Shown: positions 1-7,242, numbered from the stretch's first letter. The stretch: DNA of 23,369 bases from DATNBT01 sp964579765 (GCA_964579765.1 CAZOIK010000430.1:1-23369), one strand, 5' to 3'. Notes: generated from the letters alone by a model not told the origin. Translations and numbers: made by a program.

Positions 1-798
1 GATTTCGCGCGCGCAGTAACGCTGTTTCTGCCGTCGTCGGCGCCGGCGAAGGGGATCGACGCGCTGAGCGCCATCGCCGCGGACGCGCGCATCGGACCGG
101 ACGTCTCGATCGGACCGTTCGTGACCATCGCCGCGGGCGCCTCCGTCGGCGCCCGCACGACGCTCTATCCGCACGTCGCGATCGGCGCAGGTGCCGTCGT
201 CGGCGACGACTGCGTCATTCGCGCGCAGTGCTCGATCCGCGAGCGGGCCGTCCTCGGCAACCGTGTCATCCTGCACGACGGCGTCGTGGTCGGCAGCGAG
301 GGTTTCGGGTTCGCCCGGCAGGCCGACGGGACGCATCTGAAGATCCCGCAGGGTGCGGGCGTCGTCATCGAAGACGACGTGGAGATCGGCGCGAACAGTA
401 CAATAGACCGGCCGGCCGTGGGAGAAACGCGGATTCAGGCCGGCACCAAGATCGACAACCTCGTGCACATCGCGCATGGCGTCAGCGTCGGACGCCGCGT
501 GCTCATCGCCGCGCAGGTGGGCATCTCCGGAAGCGCCGTCATTGAAGACGACGTCATTCTGGCGGGGCAGGTGGGCGTCGCCGGTCATCTGCGCGTCGGC
601 AAGGGCGCGATGGCGACGGCGCAGAGCGGCATTCCGAACTCCGTCGAACCGGGCGCGTACGTCTCAGGCTCGCCGGCGATGCCGCATCAGGACTGGCTCA
701 AGGCGTCGGCGGCGTATCGCCAGCTGCCGGTGCTCAGAAAACGCGTCGCCGATCTCGAACGGCGGCTGATCGAACTCGAGGAGAAGCTCAAGGAATGA
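1..798 (+). CDS. lpxD: UDP-3-O-acylglucosamine N-acyltransferase (5' end outside window)
   Basis: This enzyme adds the N-linked 3-hydroxyacyl chain from acyl-ACP to UDP-3-O-acyl-glucosamine, the third step of lipid A synthesis, in the cytoplasm. The reading frame is open from base 1, so 265 residues are visible. Compared with a usual length of about 340, roughly 75 N-terminal residues (the uridine-binding domain) are missing. Visible residues from about 23 onward form left-handed beta-helix hexapeptide repeats (for example IGPDVSIGPF, IEDDVEIGAN). The family motifs GSEGFGFA, KIPQ, NSTIDR and DNLVHIAHG are present. The His of IAH (visible residue 159, codon 475-477) aligns with catalytic His239 of E. 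coli LpxD. YVSGSPAMPH and a C-terminal coiled coil (LRKRVADLERRLIELEEKL) complete the family pattern. The stop overlaps the start of the next gene by four bases (ATGA). ATG 121 is internal, not the start. LpxA is excluded by the IAH context and the C-terminal helix. Confidence 0.95.
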   Translation, partial: DFARAVTLFLPSSAPAKGIDALSAIAADARIGPDVSIGPFVTIAAGASVGARTTLYPHVAIGAGAVVGDDCVIRAQCSIRERAVLGNRVILHDGVVVGSEGFGFARQADGTHLKIPQGAGVVIEDDVEIGANSTIDRPAVGETRIQAGTKIDNLVHIAHGVSVGRRVLIAAQVGISGSAVIEDDVILAGQVGVAGHLRVGKGAMATAQSGIPNSVEPGAYVSGSPAMPHQDWLKASAAYRQLPVLRKRVADLERRLIELEEKLKE

Positions 799-1619
799 AG
801 CGCGCCTTCTGCCGTGCCCTGTGCCCTCTGCTCTCTGCTCTGTTCCTGCTTCTCTTCCCCGTGTTCGCCTCTGCCCAGCAACCCGGACCCCAGCCGCTCG
901 ACGGACCGATCGATCATGTCGAGTTCCTGTCGCAGTACAACTTCCAGCTCGAGATGAACGCGCTGAGCGGCGACAACGGCCGCCAGTACCGCTGGGACTC
1001 GCACTTCGGCGGCGAGTTCGATCTGTTGAACTACGTCAAAGGTCGCGCGACGGTCGTCACCGACTACGAGGCCGTGCTCGGCAGCGAGTTCCGTCCGTTC
1101 GATCCGAACCAGGGCATTTACATCCTCGAGCCCGCGTTGTCGTGGTTCGTCGGCGACAACGAGGTCGCATTTGTGTTTCACCATGTGTCGCGGCATCTGA
1201 GCGACCGGCCCAAGACCTACGCCGTGGCCTACAACATCGTCGAGGGCCGGTACCTGCGGAAGTTCGAGCTGCCGCACGACGCGAGCCTCGCGGTGCGGAC
1301 GAGCGCCGGCCGTCTCGCGCAGCATTCGCAGGTGGACTACACGTGGACGTGGGACTGGGACGTGATGGCGCGCGATCCGATGAACCCGCACCTCGAGCTC
1401 TACACGCGCACCAGCGGCGAGGTGTTCGGCGTGGACCCGCTCGTGCGCGGTCGGACCGGCGCGCAGCACACCACGCGTGTCGAGGTCGGCACGCGCGTGA
1501 TCGGCACGAAGGCGGACCTCGAGATGTTCGTCGGCGCCGAACACCGCCTCGACGCGTCGATCATCGACTTCGTCCCCGTCTCGTGGGCGATCGCCGGCAT
1601 CCGGGTCGCCAGCCACTAA
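795..1619 (+). CDS. predicted outer-membrane beta-barrel protein of unknown function
   Basis: 274 aa, function unknown. Residues 1-27 form a clear Sec signal peptide: MKRA, a Leu/Phe-rich core, and an ASA cleavage site before QQP. The mature part has alternating hydrophobic/polar strands with many aromatic residues and no further hydrophobic helix, as expected of an outer-membrane barrel. The stretch around residues 110-140 (LEPALSWFVGDNEVAFVFHH, then VSRHLSDR) reminds me of the DUF1207 family of outer-membrane proteins; this is a memory-based suggestion only. Its ATG overlaps the lpxD stop (ATGA), with GAGGAG at 778-783 as a possible ribosome binding site, so it is probably translated together with lpxD. 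Position between lpxD and the M16/lpxB genes suggests an envelope role. The gene itself is solid; the barrel prediction is moderate. Confidence 0.8.
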   Translation: MKRAFCRALCPLLSALFLLLFPVFASAQQPGPQPLDGPIDHVEFLSQYNFQLEMNALSGDNGRQYRWDSHFGGEFDLLNYVKGRATVVTDYEAVLGSEFRPFDPNQGIYILEPALSWFVGDNEVAFVFHHVSRHLSDRPKTYAVAYNIVEGRYLRKFELPHDASLAVRTSAGRLAQHSQVDYTWTWDWDVMARDPMNPHLELYTRTSGEVFGVDPLVRGRTGAQHTTRVEVGTRVIGTKADLEMFVGAEHRLDASIIDFVPVSWAIAGIRVASH

Positions 1620-1620
1620 T

Positions 1621-1643
1621 GCGCGGCCCCGAAGGGACCGCGC
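1621..1643. repeat. GC-rich intergenic hairpin
   Basis: Inverted repeat starting two bases after the stop codon at 1619. Arms GCGCGG (1621-1626) and CCGCGC (1638-1643) pair perfectly, and an inner CCC/GGG closes on a GAA loop, with one C/A mismatch between the two stems. No T-run follows, so it is not a classical rho-independent terminator. Read on the other strand its centre is CCTTCGGG, the same core as the hairpin at 6437-6454. Confidence 0.55.
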
Positions 1644-1688
1644 TACGAACGAGGCGTCGCCGCGACAACATGGCGGCGCGCGCACGTG

Positions 1689-1709
1689 GGCGGCCCTTTC
1701 AGGGTCGCC
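1689..1709. repeat. 21-bp palindrome, copy 1 (intergenic)
   Basis: A 9-bp stem with one G-T wobble and a TTC loop: arms GGCGGCCCT (1689-1697) and AGGGTCGCC (1701-1709). It matches the palindrome at 4578-4598 at 18 of 21 positions. It lies just upstream of the first M16 gene and overlaps where a -35 box would sit for the -10-like element at 1726-1731. Confidence 0.6.
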
Positions 1710-1725
1710 GGGACGAAACGTAGGC

Positions 1726-1731
1726 GATAAT
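1726..1731 (+). promoter_or_regulatory. candidate -10 box at leaderless distance (M16 gene 1)
   Basis: GATAAT lies 8 bases before the ATG at 1740, and no Shine-Dalgarno sequence is visible. If used, transcription would start at about 1738-1739, giving an essentially leaderless mRNA. No convincing -35 box is seen about 17 bases upstream. The call rests on hexamer match and spacing only. Confidence 0.3.
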
Positions 1732-1739
1732 CGATCCAA

Positions 1740-3095
1740 ATGCCAGCACAGCGGCCCCGGCGTCTCGGAGCGGTAGCGGTCGCCGCCGCGCTCGCGCTTG
1801 CCGTCGCGACTCTTCACGCCGCCGTCCGCCCGCCGAAGCTCGAGTATCGAATCGCTACGCTGCCGAACGGCCTCACGGTGGTGCTCGAGGAGGACCACTC
1901 CGTGCCGATTGTGCACGTGAACCTCACGTATCACGTCGGCTCGAAAAACGAACGGCCGGGCCGCACCGGCTTTGCGCACCTGTTCGAACACTTGATGTTC
2001 AAGGGCTCGAAGAACGTCGAGCCCGAAGGGCACACGTCGATGATCGCGTCGGTCGGCGGTCAGAGCAACGCGTTCACGACCGAAGACGAGACGACGTTCT
2101 GGGAAACGGCGCCGTCGCAGTACCTGCCGCTGATGCTGTGGCTCGAGGCCGATCGGATGGCCACGCTCCGAATCAACAACGAGACGTTCGTCAGCGAGCG
2201 CGAGGTCGTGAAGGAAGAGCGGCGCCTCCGCATCGACAACCAGCCGTACGGCCGGCTGAACGAGATCATCTACGACCAGACGTTCACGACGCACCCCTAC
2301 AAGCACCAGCCGATCGGCAGCATGGCTGACCTCGACGCCGCGACCGTGGACGACGTGCGCGATTTCTACCAGACGTTCTACGTGCCGGAGGACGCGACCC
2401 TGACGATCGTCGGCGACTTCGAGTACGACCAGGCGCTCGAACTCGTCTCGCACTATCTCGGCCGGGTGCCGAAGGCGGCCAGACCCGTGCCGCGCGACAT
2501 CCCGAAAGAGCCGCCGCAAACGGCTGAGCGGCGCGTGACGCTGCACGAGCCGTGGCCGCTCCCGGCCGTCGTCGTCGCGTACCACGTCACCTACGACGGC
2601 AACCCCGATTCCTATCCGCTGCACATCGCGGGCAAGGTGCTCTCGGACGGCGAGAGCTCGCGCATTTACAAGAAGCTCGTCTACGAACAGCAGCTTGCGG
2701 TGGCGGCGTTCGGCGGCCCGAACCTCCTCGAGGATCCCAACCTCTTTTATGCCGTCGCGATCGTGCAGCCCGGCCGGAAGCCGGACGAGGCGATCGACGC
2801 GCTCGTCGCCGAGTTCGACCGTCTGAAGGACGAGCCCATCAGCGAGCGCGAGCTGCAGCGGACGAAGAACCAGTTCGCGCGCGACTACATCCTCAATCGC
2901 GAGTCCGATCAGGACAAGGCGCGCGTCCTCTCGCACGCCGTCGTCATCCACCACGACATCACGACGGCGGACGGCGAGTTCGACATCTTTCAGCGGCTGA
3001 CCGCGGCCGACGTCCAGCGAGTTGCGCGGACCTATTTCAACGCGACCAACCGCACCGTGCTGACGCTGTTGCCGGAGCAGGAGGCACAGAGATGA
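1740..3095 (+). CDS. M16 family zinc metallopeptidase, catalytic subunit
   Basis: 451-aa secreted or periplasmic zinc peptidase of the M16B (processing-peptidase/PqqL-like) type. Residues 1-28 form a signal peptide (MPAQRPRR, hydrophobic Ala/Leu stretch, LHAA). The inverted zinc motif is intact as H80-L-F-E83-H84 within GFAHLFEHLMFKG, and the third ligand Glu lies in REVVKEERR (E159 or E160). The usual family segments follow: the TEDETTFW strand, FYVPEDATLTIVGD, and a second inactive-type M16 lobe from about residue 230. The length suits a two-lobe M16B protein that pairs with a non-catalytic partner, here the next gene, whose ATG overlaps this stop (ATGA). ATG 1740 is chosen because it gives a complete signal peptide; no SD is seen. 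The natural substrate cannot be read from the sequence. Confidence 0.92.
   Translation: MPAQRPRRLGAVAVAAALALAVATLHAAVRPPKLEYRIATLPNGLTVVLEEDHSVPIVHVNLTYHVGSKNERPGRTGFAHLFEHLMFKGSKNVEPEGHTSMIASVGGQSNAFTTEDETTFWETAPSQYLPLMLWLEADRMATLRINNETFVSEREVVKEERRLRIDNQPYGRLNEIIYDQTFTTHPYKHQPIGSMADLDAATVDDVRDFYQTFYVPEDATLTIVGDFEYDQALELVSHYLGRVPKAARPVPRDIPKEPPQTAERRVTLHEPWPLPAVVVAYHVTYDGNPDSYPLHIAGKVLSDGESSRIYKKLVYEQQLAVAAFGGPNLLEDPNLFYAVAIVQPGRKPDEAIDALVAEFDRLKDEPISERELQRTKNQFARDYILNRESDQDKARVLSHAVVIHHDITTADGEFDIFQRLTAADVQRVARTYFNATNRTVLTLLPEQEAQR
3079..3084 (+). promoter_or_regulatory. strong ribosome binding site for M16 gene 2
   Basis: AGGAGG, a perfect anti-SD match, lies 7 bases before the ATG at 3092, inside the end of the upstream gene. 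It fixes the start of the second M16 gene at 3092, although the same frame is open further upstream to about 2552. Confidence 0.8.
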
Positions 3096-5308
3096 CGCGG
3101 AACCGCGTCCGTGGCCTGGTCCTCTTCGCCGCGCTGCTGTTCCCGTCTGTGTCTCCGGCGCAGTCGCTCCCGTGGCCGAGCGAATTCCCGCCGCGCGCGC
3201 TGCCGGCGCGCCCGGTCAACTTCCCCCCGTATCAAACGCAGATACTGCCCAACGGCCTGCGCGTGATCGCCGTGTCGCACCACGAGCAGCCGGTCATCAG
3301 CATGCGGCTGCTCGTCGGCGCCGGCGCCGCGCTCGATCCGAAGGGGAAGACGGGGCTCGCGAACCTCGCCGCCTCGCTGCTCGATCAGGGAACGACGAGC
3401 GCGTCGGCCGGCGAGTTGAACGACACGATCGATTTCATCGGCGGCGGCATGGGGGCGGGCGCGGGCACCGATCTCAGCTTCCTCAACATGATCGTGATGA
3501 AGGACAGCTTCACCAAAGGACTGCAGATGCTGTCCGACATGGCGCGACACCCGGCGTTTGCGCCCGCCGAGATCGCGCGGCAGCGTTCGCAGGTCTTGTC
3601 GTCGCTGCAGGTGAGCCTCGACGATCCCGACTTCATCGCCAACGCGGTGTTCGATCGCCTCGTCTACGGAGTCCACCCGTACGGACTCCCGCAGAGCGGG
3701 ACGCCGGACACCCTGGAGGCGATCACGCGCGACGATCTCGTCGCCTTCCACGATCGCTATTTCGTGCCGAACAACGCGATTCTCGCCGTCGTCGGCGACG
3801 TGTCGGCGGACGAGGCGTTCGACGCCGTGCGCCGCGTCTTCGGCGACTGGGAGAAGCGCGACGTGGCGCCGCCCGTGTTCCCGCAGGCGCCGGACGCGAT
3901 GCGGCGCGTGGTGGTGGTCAACAAACCCGACGCCGTGCAGACGGAAGTGCGCGTGGGGAACATCGGCATTCCGCGCAACCACCCTGATTACATGGCGGTG
4001 AACCTCGCGCTGCGGGTGCTCGGCGGCGAGGGCAGCAACCGCCTGCACCAGGTGCTGCGGACGGCGCGCGGGCTCACCTACGGCGCGCAGGCGAACTTCG
4101 ACACGTTCAGGGACAGCGGCGACTTCGAGGCCGTGACGAACACGCGGACGGCCGCCACCGCCGAAGTGTTGCGGCTGATCGTCGATGAGATCTGGCGCCT
4201 GCAGCGCGAGCGCGTAAGTCAGCGCGAGCTTGCCGACGCGAAGGCGTATCTGACCGGCAGTTTCCCGCTGACGATCGAGACGCCGAATGCGATCGCGATG
4301 CAGATTCTGAACGTGTTGTTCTACGGCCTGCCCGTGAACGATCTGCAGAATTTTCGCGAGCGCGTGAACGCCGTCACGGTGGACGACATCCAGCGCGTCG
4401 CCCAGAAGTACCTGCGGCCCGATCAGCTGTCCGTCGTGCTCGTCGGCAACGCCGCCGGGTTCGCGGACCAGCTGAAGGGCGTCGGCTTCGGATCCTTCGA
4501 GACCGTGGACATCCAGAATCTCGATCTCACGGCGCCGGACTTCAAGCGCGCGCCGCGCCGGGCCGGAGCTTCCGCAGGGCGGCCCTCTCAGGCCCGCCGG
4601 AGCGTCGCCTATGCGTCGCTCAACGCCGTCGGTCAGGACGACGACGCCGCGGCCAAGGCGTTGCTCGATCGCGTCATCGCGGCAACCGGTGGCCTCGACG
4701 CGCTGCGCGGCGTGAAGACCGTGATCGCGAAACAGGTCGTGTCGAGTCCGACGCCGACCGGCTCCGTGGACGTGGACACGACGAGCTACATCGAGTACCC
4801 CGACAAATTCCGCGTGGAGGCGCAGACGCCCGCGGGACTGCTCGTCTCGGCGTTCGACGGCAAGACCGCGTGGGCGCGCGATCCCGGCGGCGTGCGTGCC
4901 GCGCCGCCCGAGATGACGGCCGAGGCCCGCAAGAACCTGACGCGCGACGCGATCTATCTGTTGCTCGCGGCCAAAGACGGCACCGTGCGCATCCGCCTGC
5001 TGCAGGACGTGCGCGACGCGCAGGGGAAGACCGAGCACGTGCTCGAGCTCACCGGCCAGGACGGCGAGCCGGTGACGCTCTACGTCGATCCGGACACGAA
5101 CCTCGTGGCGAAGGAGACCTTCGCGGCCGGCGCGGCAGGGCAGGCGCTCGTGGAAGAGTCGTACTCCGACTACCGCCGCGTTGACGGCGTGGAGATGCCG
5201 TTCGCCGCGGAGCGGCGCGTGGGCCCCCTCGTCATCCGACGCCGCGTGACCGATCTGCGCGTCAACCTGCCGATCGAGGCGTCCTTCTTCACCCGACCGG
5301 GATCTTGA
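3092..5308 (+). CDS. M16-like non-catalytic subunit fused to a LolA/LppX-like C-terminal domain
   Basis: 738 aa from ATG 3092. Residues 1-24 form a signal peptide ending SPAQ. The M16 domain follows (about 45-490), but where the active partner has HxxEH this protein reads GLANLAASLLDQG: the ligands are replaced by N91, A94 and S95. It should therefore not bind catalytic zinc and is probably the structural half of a heterodimer, as is known for paired M16B proteins. After an Arg/Ala-rich linker (about 490-510, which contains a 21-bp palindromic repeat at DNA level), residues about 515-738 form a separate beta-rich domain. It contains AATGGLDALRGVKTVI, EYPDKFRVE, FDGKTAW, LYVDPDTNLVAKE, and SDYRRVDGVEMPFAAE near the end. 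This is the pattern of outer-membrane lipoprotein-sorting (LolA/LppX-fold) proteins. The stop overlaps the lpxB start. M16 identity is secure; the C-terminal assignment is likely. Confidence 0.9.
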   Translation: MTRNRVRGLVLFAALLFPSVSPAQSLPWPSEFPPRALPARPVNFPPYQTQILPNGLRVIAVSHHEQPVISMRLLVGAGAALDPKGKTGLANLAASLLDQGTTSASAGELNDTIDFIGGGMGAGAGTDLSFLNMIVMKDSFTKGLQMLSDMARHPAFAPAEIARQRSQVLSSLQVSLDDPDFIANAVFDRLVYGVHPYGLPQSGTPDTLEAITRDDLVAFHDRYFVPNNAILAVVGDVSADEAFDAVRRVFGDWEKRDVAPPVFPQAPDAMRRVVVVNKPDAVQTEVRVGNIGIPRNHPDYMAVNLALRVLGGEGSNRLHQVLRTARGLTYGAQANFDTFRDSGDFEAVTNTRTAATAEVLRLIVDEIWRLQRERVSQRELADAKAYLTGSFPLTIETPNAIAMQILNVLFYGLPVNDLQNFRERVNAVTVDDIQRVAQKYLRPDQLSVVLVGNAAGFADQLKGVGFGSFETVDIQNLDLTAPDFKRAPRRAGASAGRPSQARRSVAYASLNAVGQDDDAAAKALLDRVIAATGGLDALRGVKTVIAKQVVSSPTPTGSVDVDTTSYIEYPDKFRVEAQTPAGLLVSAFDGKTAWARDPGGVRAAPPEMTAEARKNLTRDAIYLLLAAKDGTVRIRLLQDVRDAQGKTEHVLELTGQDGEPVTLYVDPDTNLVAKETFAAGAAGQALVEESYSDYRRVDGVEMPFAAERRVGPLVIRRRVTDLRVNLPIEASFFTRPGS
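4562..4603. repeat. 21-bp palindrome, copy 2, inside a coding linker, flanked by 8-bp direct repeats
   Basis: The palindrome is at 4578-4598: arms GGCGGCCCT and AGGCCCGCC with a CTC loop, 8 of 9 pairs. It matches 1689-1709 at 18 of 21 positions. GCCGGAGC occurs at 4562-4569 and again at 4596-4603, so the copy sits between 8-bp direct repeats, though the right one overlaps its arm. It encodes part of the Arg/Ala-rich linker between the two domains of the second M16 protein. Confidence 0.55.
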
Positions 5309-6435
5309 GGATCCTGATCTCGTGCGGCGAAGCGTCGGGCGATCTCTACGCCGGCGCGCTCGTGCGCGAACTGCGCGCGCAGGCGCCGGGTGTGGACGTC
5401 TTCGGCCTCGGCGGGCCGCGCTTCGTCGCCGCGGGCGGACGGCAGATCGCCGACTACCGCGGCTTCTCCGTCAACGGGCTGTTCGAAGTGCTCGGCAAGA
5501 TTCCGCAGCTGGCGGCGGCGCGCCGGCGGCTCGTCGCCAGCGCCGAAGCGACGCCGCCCGACGTCTTCGTCCCGATTGACTTCTGGGGCTTCAACTACCG
5601 CCTCGCCCAGGCGATGACGAAGCGCGGCGTGCCCGTCGTCTACTACGTCAGCCCGCAGCTCTGGGCGTCGCGGCCGTGGCGAATGCGGAGCATGCGCGAG
5701 ATCGCGTCGCGCGTCCTCGTGATCTTTCCGTTCGAAGAAGCGATCTACCGGAACGCCGGTGTGCCGGTGGAGTTCGTCGGCCATCCGCTCGTCGAGTTGA
5801 CGACGGCGGGAGCGTCGGGCCGGCAGTTTCTCGAGGCGCACGGGTTGTCGCCGGCGTCGCCCACCGTCGCCGTCCTGCCGGGCAGCCGCACGAACGAAGT
5901 CGCGCGCATCCTGCCGGACCTCGTCGGCGCCGCGCAGCGGATTCGATCGGTCGTTCCTGACGTGCAGTTCGTCCTCGCCCGCGCGCCCAATCTGGCCGAC
6001 GCGCTGTTCGAGCCGGTGCGGACGCTGCCGCGCGCGGCCGTGGTCGAAGGCGACGCGGACGGCGTCCTCGCGTCAGCCGACGTGACGCTGACCGCGTCAG
6101 GCACGGCGACCGTGCAGGCCGCGTTGCACGACACGCCGATGGTTATCGTCTACTGCGTGTCGCCGTTGACGTACGCGCTCGGGCGGCGGCTGCTGACGGT
6201 GGACACGTTCGGGATGGTCAATCTGATCGCGGGCCGCAAGATCGTCCCCGAGTTGATCCAGCACGAGTTCACGCCAGACGCCGTCGCGCGCGAGGCCGTC
6301 TCGATGCTGACCGACCCGGCGCGCGCGGCGCAGATCCGCGAAGGCCTGCGCGAGGTCCGCCACAAGCTCGGCTCGGTCGGCGCGAGCCAGCGCGCCGCGA
6401 AGGCCGTCCTGAGCGTCGCGTCCTTACTCGTGTAG
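5305..6435 (+). CDS. lpxB: lipid-A-disaccharide synthase
   Basis: 376 aa, GT19 family. It joins UDP-2,3-diacylglucosamine to lipid X to form the lipid A disaccharide at the inner face of the cytoplasmic membrane. Family motifs in order: ISCGEASGDLYAG (residues 5-17), VFGLGGPRF, the NGLFEVLGKIP segment, VPIDFWGFNYRLA, YYVSPQLWASRPWR, VLVIFPFEEAIYRNAGVPVE, FVGHPLVE, LPGSRTNEVARILP (from about 191), and SGTATVQAALHDTPMVIVY near the C-terminus. The length is normal. The start appears to be TTG (5305-5307), since family members begin at this point with M-R-I, and it overlaps the TGA of the M16 gene. The usual ID-x-PDFN is IDFWGFN here: the first Asp is kept, the second is Gly. The position after two M16 genes is unlike the proteobacterial lpxD-fabZ-lpxA-lpxB order. 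Confidence 0.95.
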   Translation: MRILISCGEASGDLYAGALVRELRAQAPGVDVFGLGGPRFVAAGGRQIADYRGFSVNGLFEVLGKIPQLAAARRRLVASAEATPPDVFVPIDFWGFNYRLAQAMTKRGVPVVYYVSPQLWASRPWRMRSMREIASRVLVIFPFEEAIYRNAGVPVEFVGHPLVELTTAGASGRQFLEAHGLSPASPTVAVLPGSRTNEVARILPDLVGAAQRIRSVVPDVQFVLARAPNLADALFEPVRTLPRAAVVEGDADGVLASADVTLTASGTATVQAALHDTPMVIVYCVSPLTYALGRRLLTVDTFGMVNLIAGRKIVPELIQHEFTPDAVAREAVSMLTDPARAAQIREGLREVRHKLGSVGASQRAAKAVLSVASLLV

Positions 6436-6436
6436 T

Positions 6437-6469
6437 GCGGGCCTTCGGGCCCGCCTGCAGGGGCAGGCG
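6437..6469. repeat. two overlapping, mutually exclusive hairpins after lpxB
   Basis: Hairpin A pairs GCGGGCC (6437-6443) with GGCCCGC (6448-6454) around a TTCG tetraloop closed by C-G, an exceptionally stable RNA loop. Hairpin B pairs CGCCTGC (6452-6458) with GCAGGCG (6463-6469) around AGGG. They share bases 6452-6454, so both cannot form fully at once. There is no T-run after either, so intrinsic termination is doubtful. A processing or mRNA 3'-end stabilising element, or a dispersed palindromic repeat, is possible. Confidence 0.6.
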
Positions 6470-6477
6470 ACACGGAC

Positions 6478-6483
6478 TATCAT
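6478..6483 (+). promoter_or_regulatory. candidate -10 box at leaderless distance (ABC ATPase)
   Basis: TATCAT ends 6 bases before the ATG at 6490. The intervening bases CCCCGC hold no Shine-Dalgarno. Spacing fits transcription starting at or next to the start codon. No good -35 box is seen, because the upstream DNA is the hairpin pair at 6437-6469. Confidence 0.28.
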
Positions 6484-6489
6484 CCCCGC

Positions 6490-7242
6490 ATGCCCGCCCT
6501 CGAATTCCGCGACGTGTCGTTTGCCAGACCGGGCGGAGTGCGGGTGCTCGAACGCTTCAACTTCTGGGTCGAGACCGGCGAGGTCGTCGCGCTCGTCGGC
6601 AGGAGCGGCGCCGGCAAATCGACCATTCTCAAGTTGATCAACCGCCTGCTCGAGCCGGACGCGGGCGACGTGCTCGTCGAGGGGACCGCCACGCGTGCGT
6701 GGGATCCGATTCGCCTGCGGCGCCGCGTCGGCTACGTCCTGCAGGACGTCGGTCTGTTTCCGCACATGACCGTCGGCGGCAACATCGGCGTCGTCCCTCG
6801 GCTCGAGGGCTGGCCTGCCGAGCGCGTCGAGGCGCGCGTCGGCGAGTTGCTCGATCTGATCGGCCTCGGCCGTGAGATGTTCGCGCATCGCTGGCCCGAC
6901 GAGCTCTCGGGCGGACAGCGTCAGCGCGTCGGCGTCGCGCGCGCGCTCGCCGCCGACCCGCCGATCCTGCTGATGGACGAGCCGTTCGGCGCGCTCGATC
7001 CGGTCACGCGTGTCGAACTGCACGCCGAGTTCACGCGCATCCAGGCGCGCGTGCAGAAGACGGTGGTCATCGTCACGCACGACATGCGCGAAGCCGCGGC
7101 GCTCGCGTCGCGCATCGGCGTGCTCGACGCGGGCGGTCTCGTCGCCTGCGACACGCCCGCCGCGCTGTCCTCGTCGGCCGATCCGCGCGTGCGAACGCTC
7201 TTCGAGCCCGGCCGCCGCGGCTTCAGCGACGGCGGGCCATGA
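6490..7242 (+). CDS. osmoprotectant-type (glycine betaine/choline/carnitine family) ABC transporter ATPase
   Basis: 250 aa, ATPase of the OpuA/OpuC/ProV-type quaternary-amine importers, working at the inner face of the cytoplasmic membrane. All ATPase motifs are intact: Walker A GRSGAGKST (residues 37-45), Q-loop LQDVGLFPHMTV (from about 84), signature LSGGQ (139-143), Walker B ILLMDEPFGALD (159-170), and the switch His in VTHD (H197). The RRRVGYVLQDVGLFPH segment is typical of this subfamily. It ends about 50 residues after the switch region and lacks the C-terminal CBS pair that senses ionic strength in OpuAA/OpuCA, so osmotic gating of that kind is unlikely. Its stop overlaps the permease start (ATGA), showing a two-gene operon. 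The substrate is not determined; ergothioneine (EgtU-type) is an alternative to betaines. Confidence 0.92.
   Translation: MPALEFRDVSFARPGGVRVLERFNFWVETGEVVALVGRSGAGKSTILKLINRLLEPDAGDVLVEGTATRAWDPIRLRRRVGYVLQDVGLFPHMTVGGNIGVVPRLEGWPAERVEARVGELLDLIGLGREMFAHRWPDELSGGQRQRVGVARALAADPPILLMDEPFGALDPVTRVELHAEFTRIQARVQKTVVIVTHDMREAAALASRIGVLDAGGLVACDTPAALSSSADPRVRTLFEPGRRGFSDGGP

Noticed and set aside
1621..1709. Rho-independent terminator after the barrel gene
   Set aside because: Hairpins are present but none is followed by a T-run; kept as repeats rather than terminators.
687..2954. 755-codon open frame on the minus strand opposite lpxD, the barrel gene and M16-1
   Set aside because: It is antisense to three well-supported genes. 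The product is Arg/Val/His-rich with no domain, and such long antisense frames are expected in very GC-rich coding DNA.
2552..3091. 180-codon N-terminal extension of the second M16 protein
   Set aside because: Out-of-frame translation within the first M16 gene. The perfect AGGAGG and the signal peptide place the start at 3092.
3032..5038. 668-codon minus-strand frame opposite the second M16 gene
   Set aside because: Low-complexity Arg/Gly/His-rich translation without motifs; the plus-strand gene has a signal peptide, SD and recognised domains.
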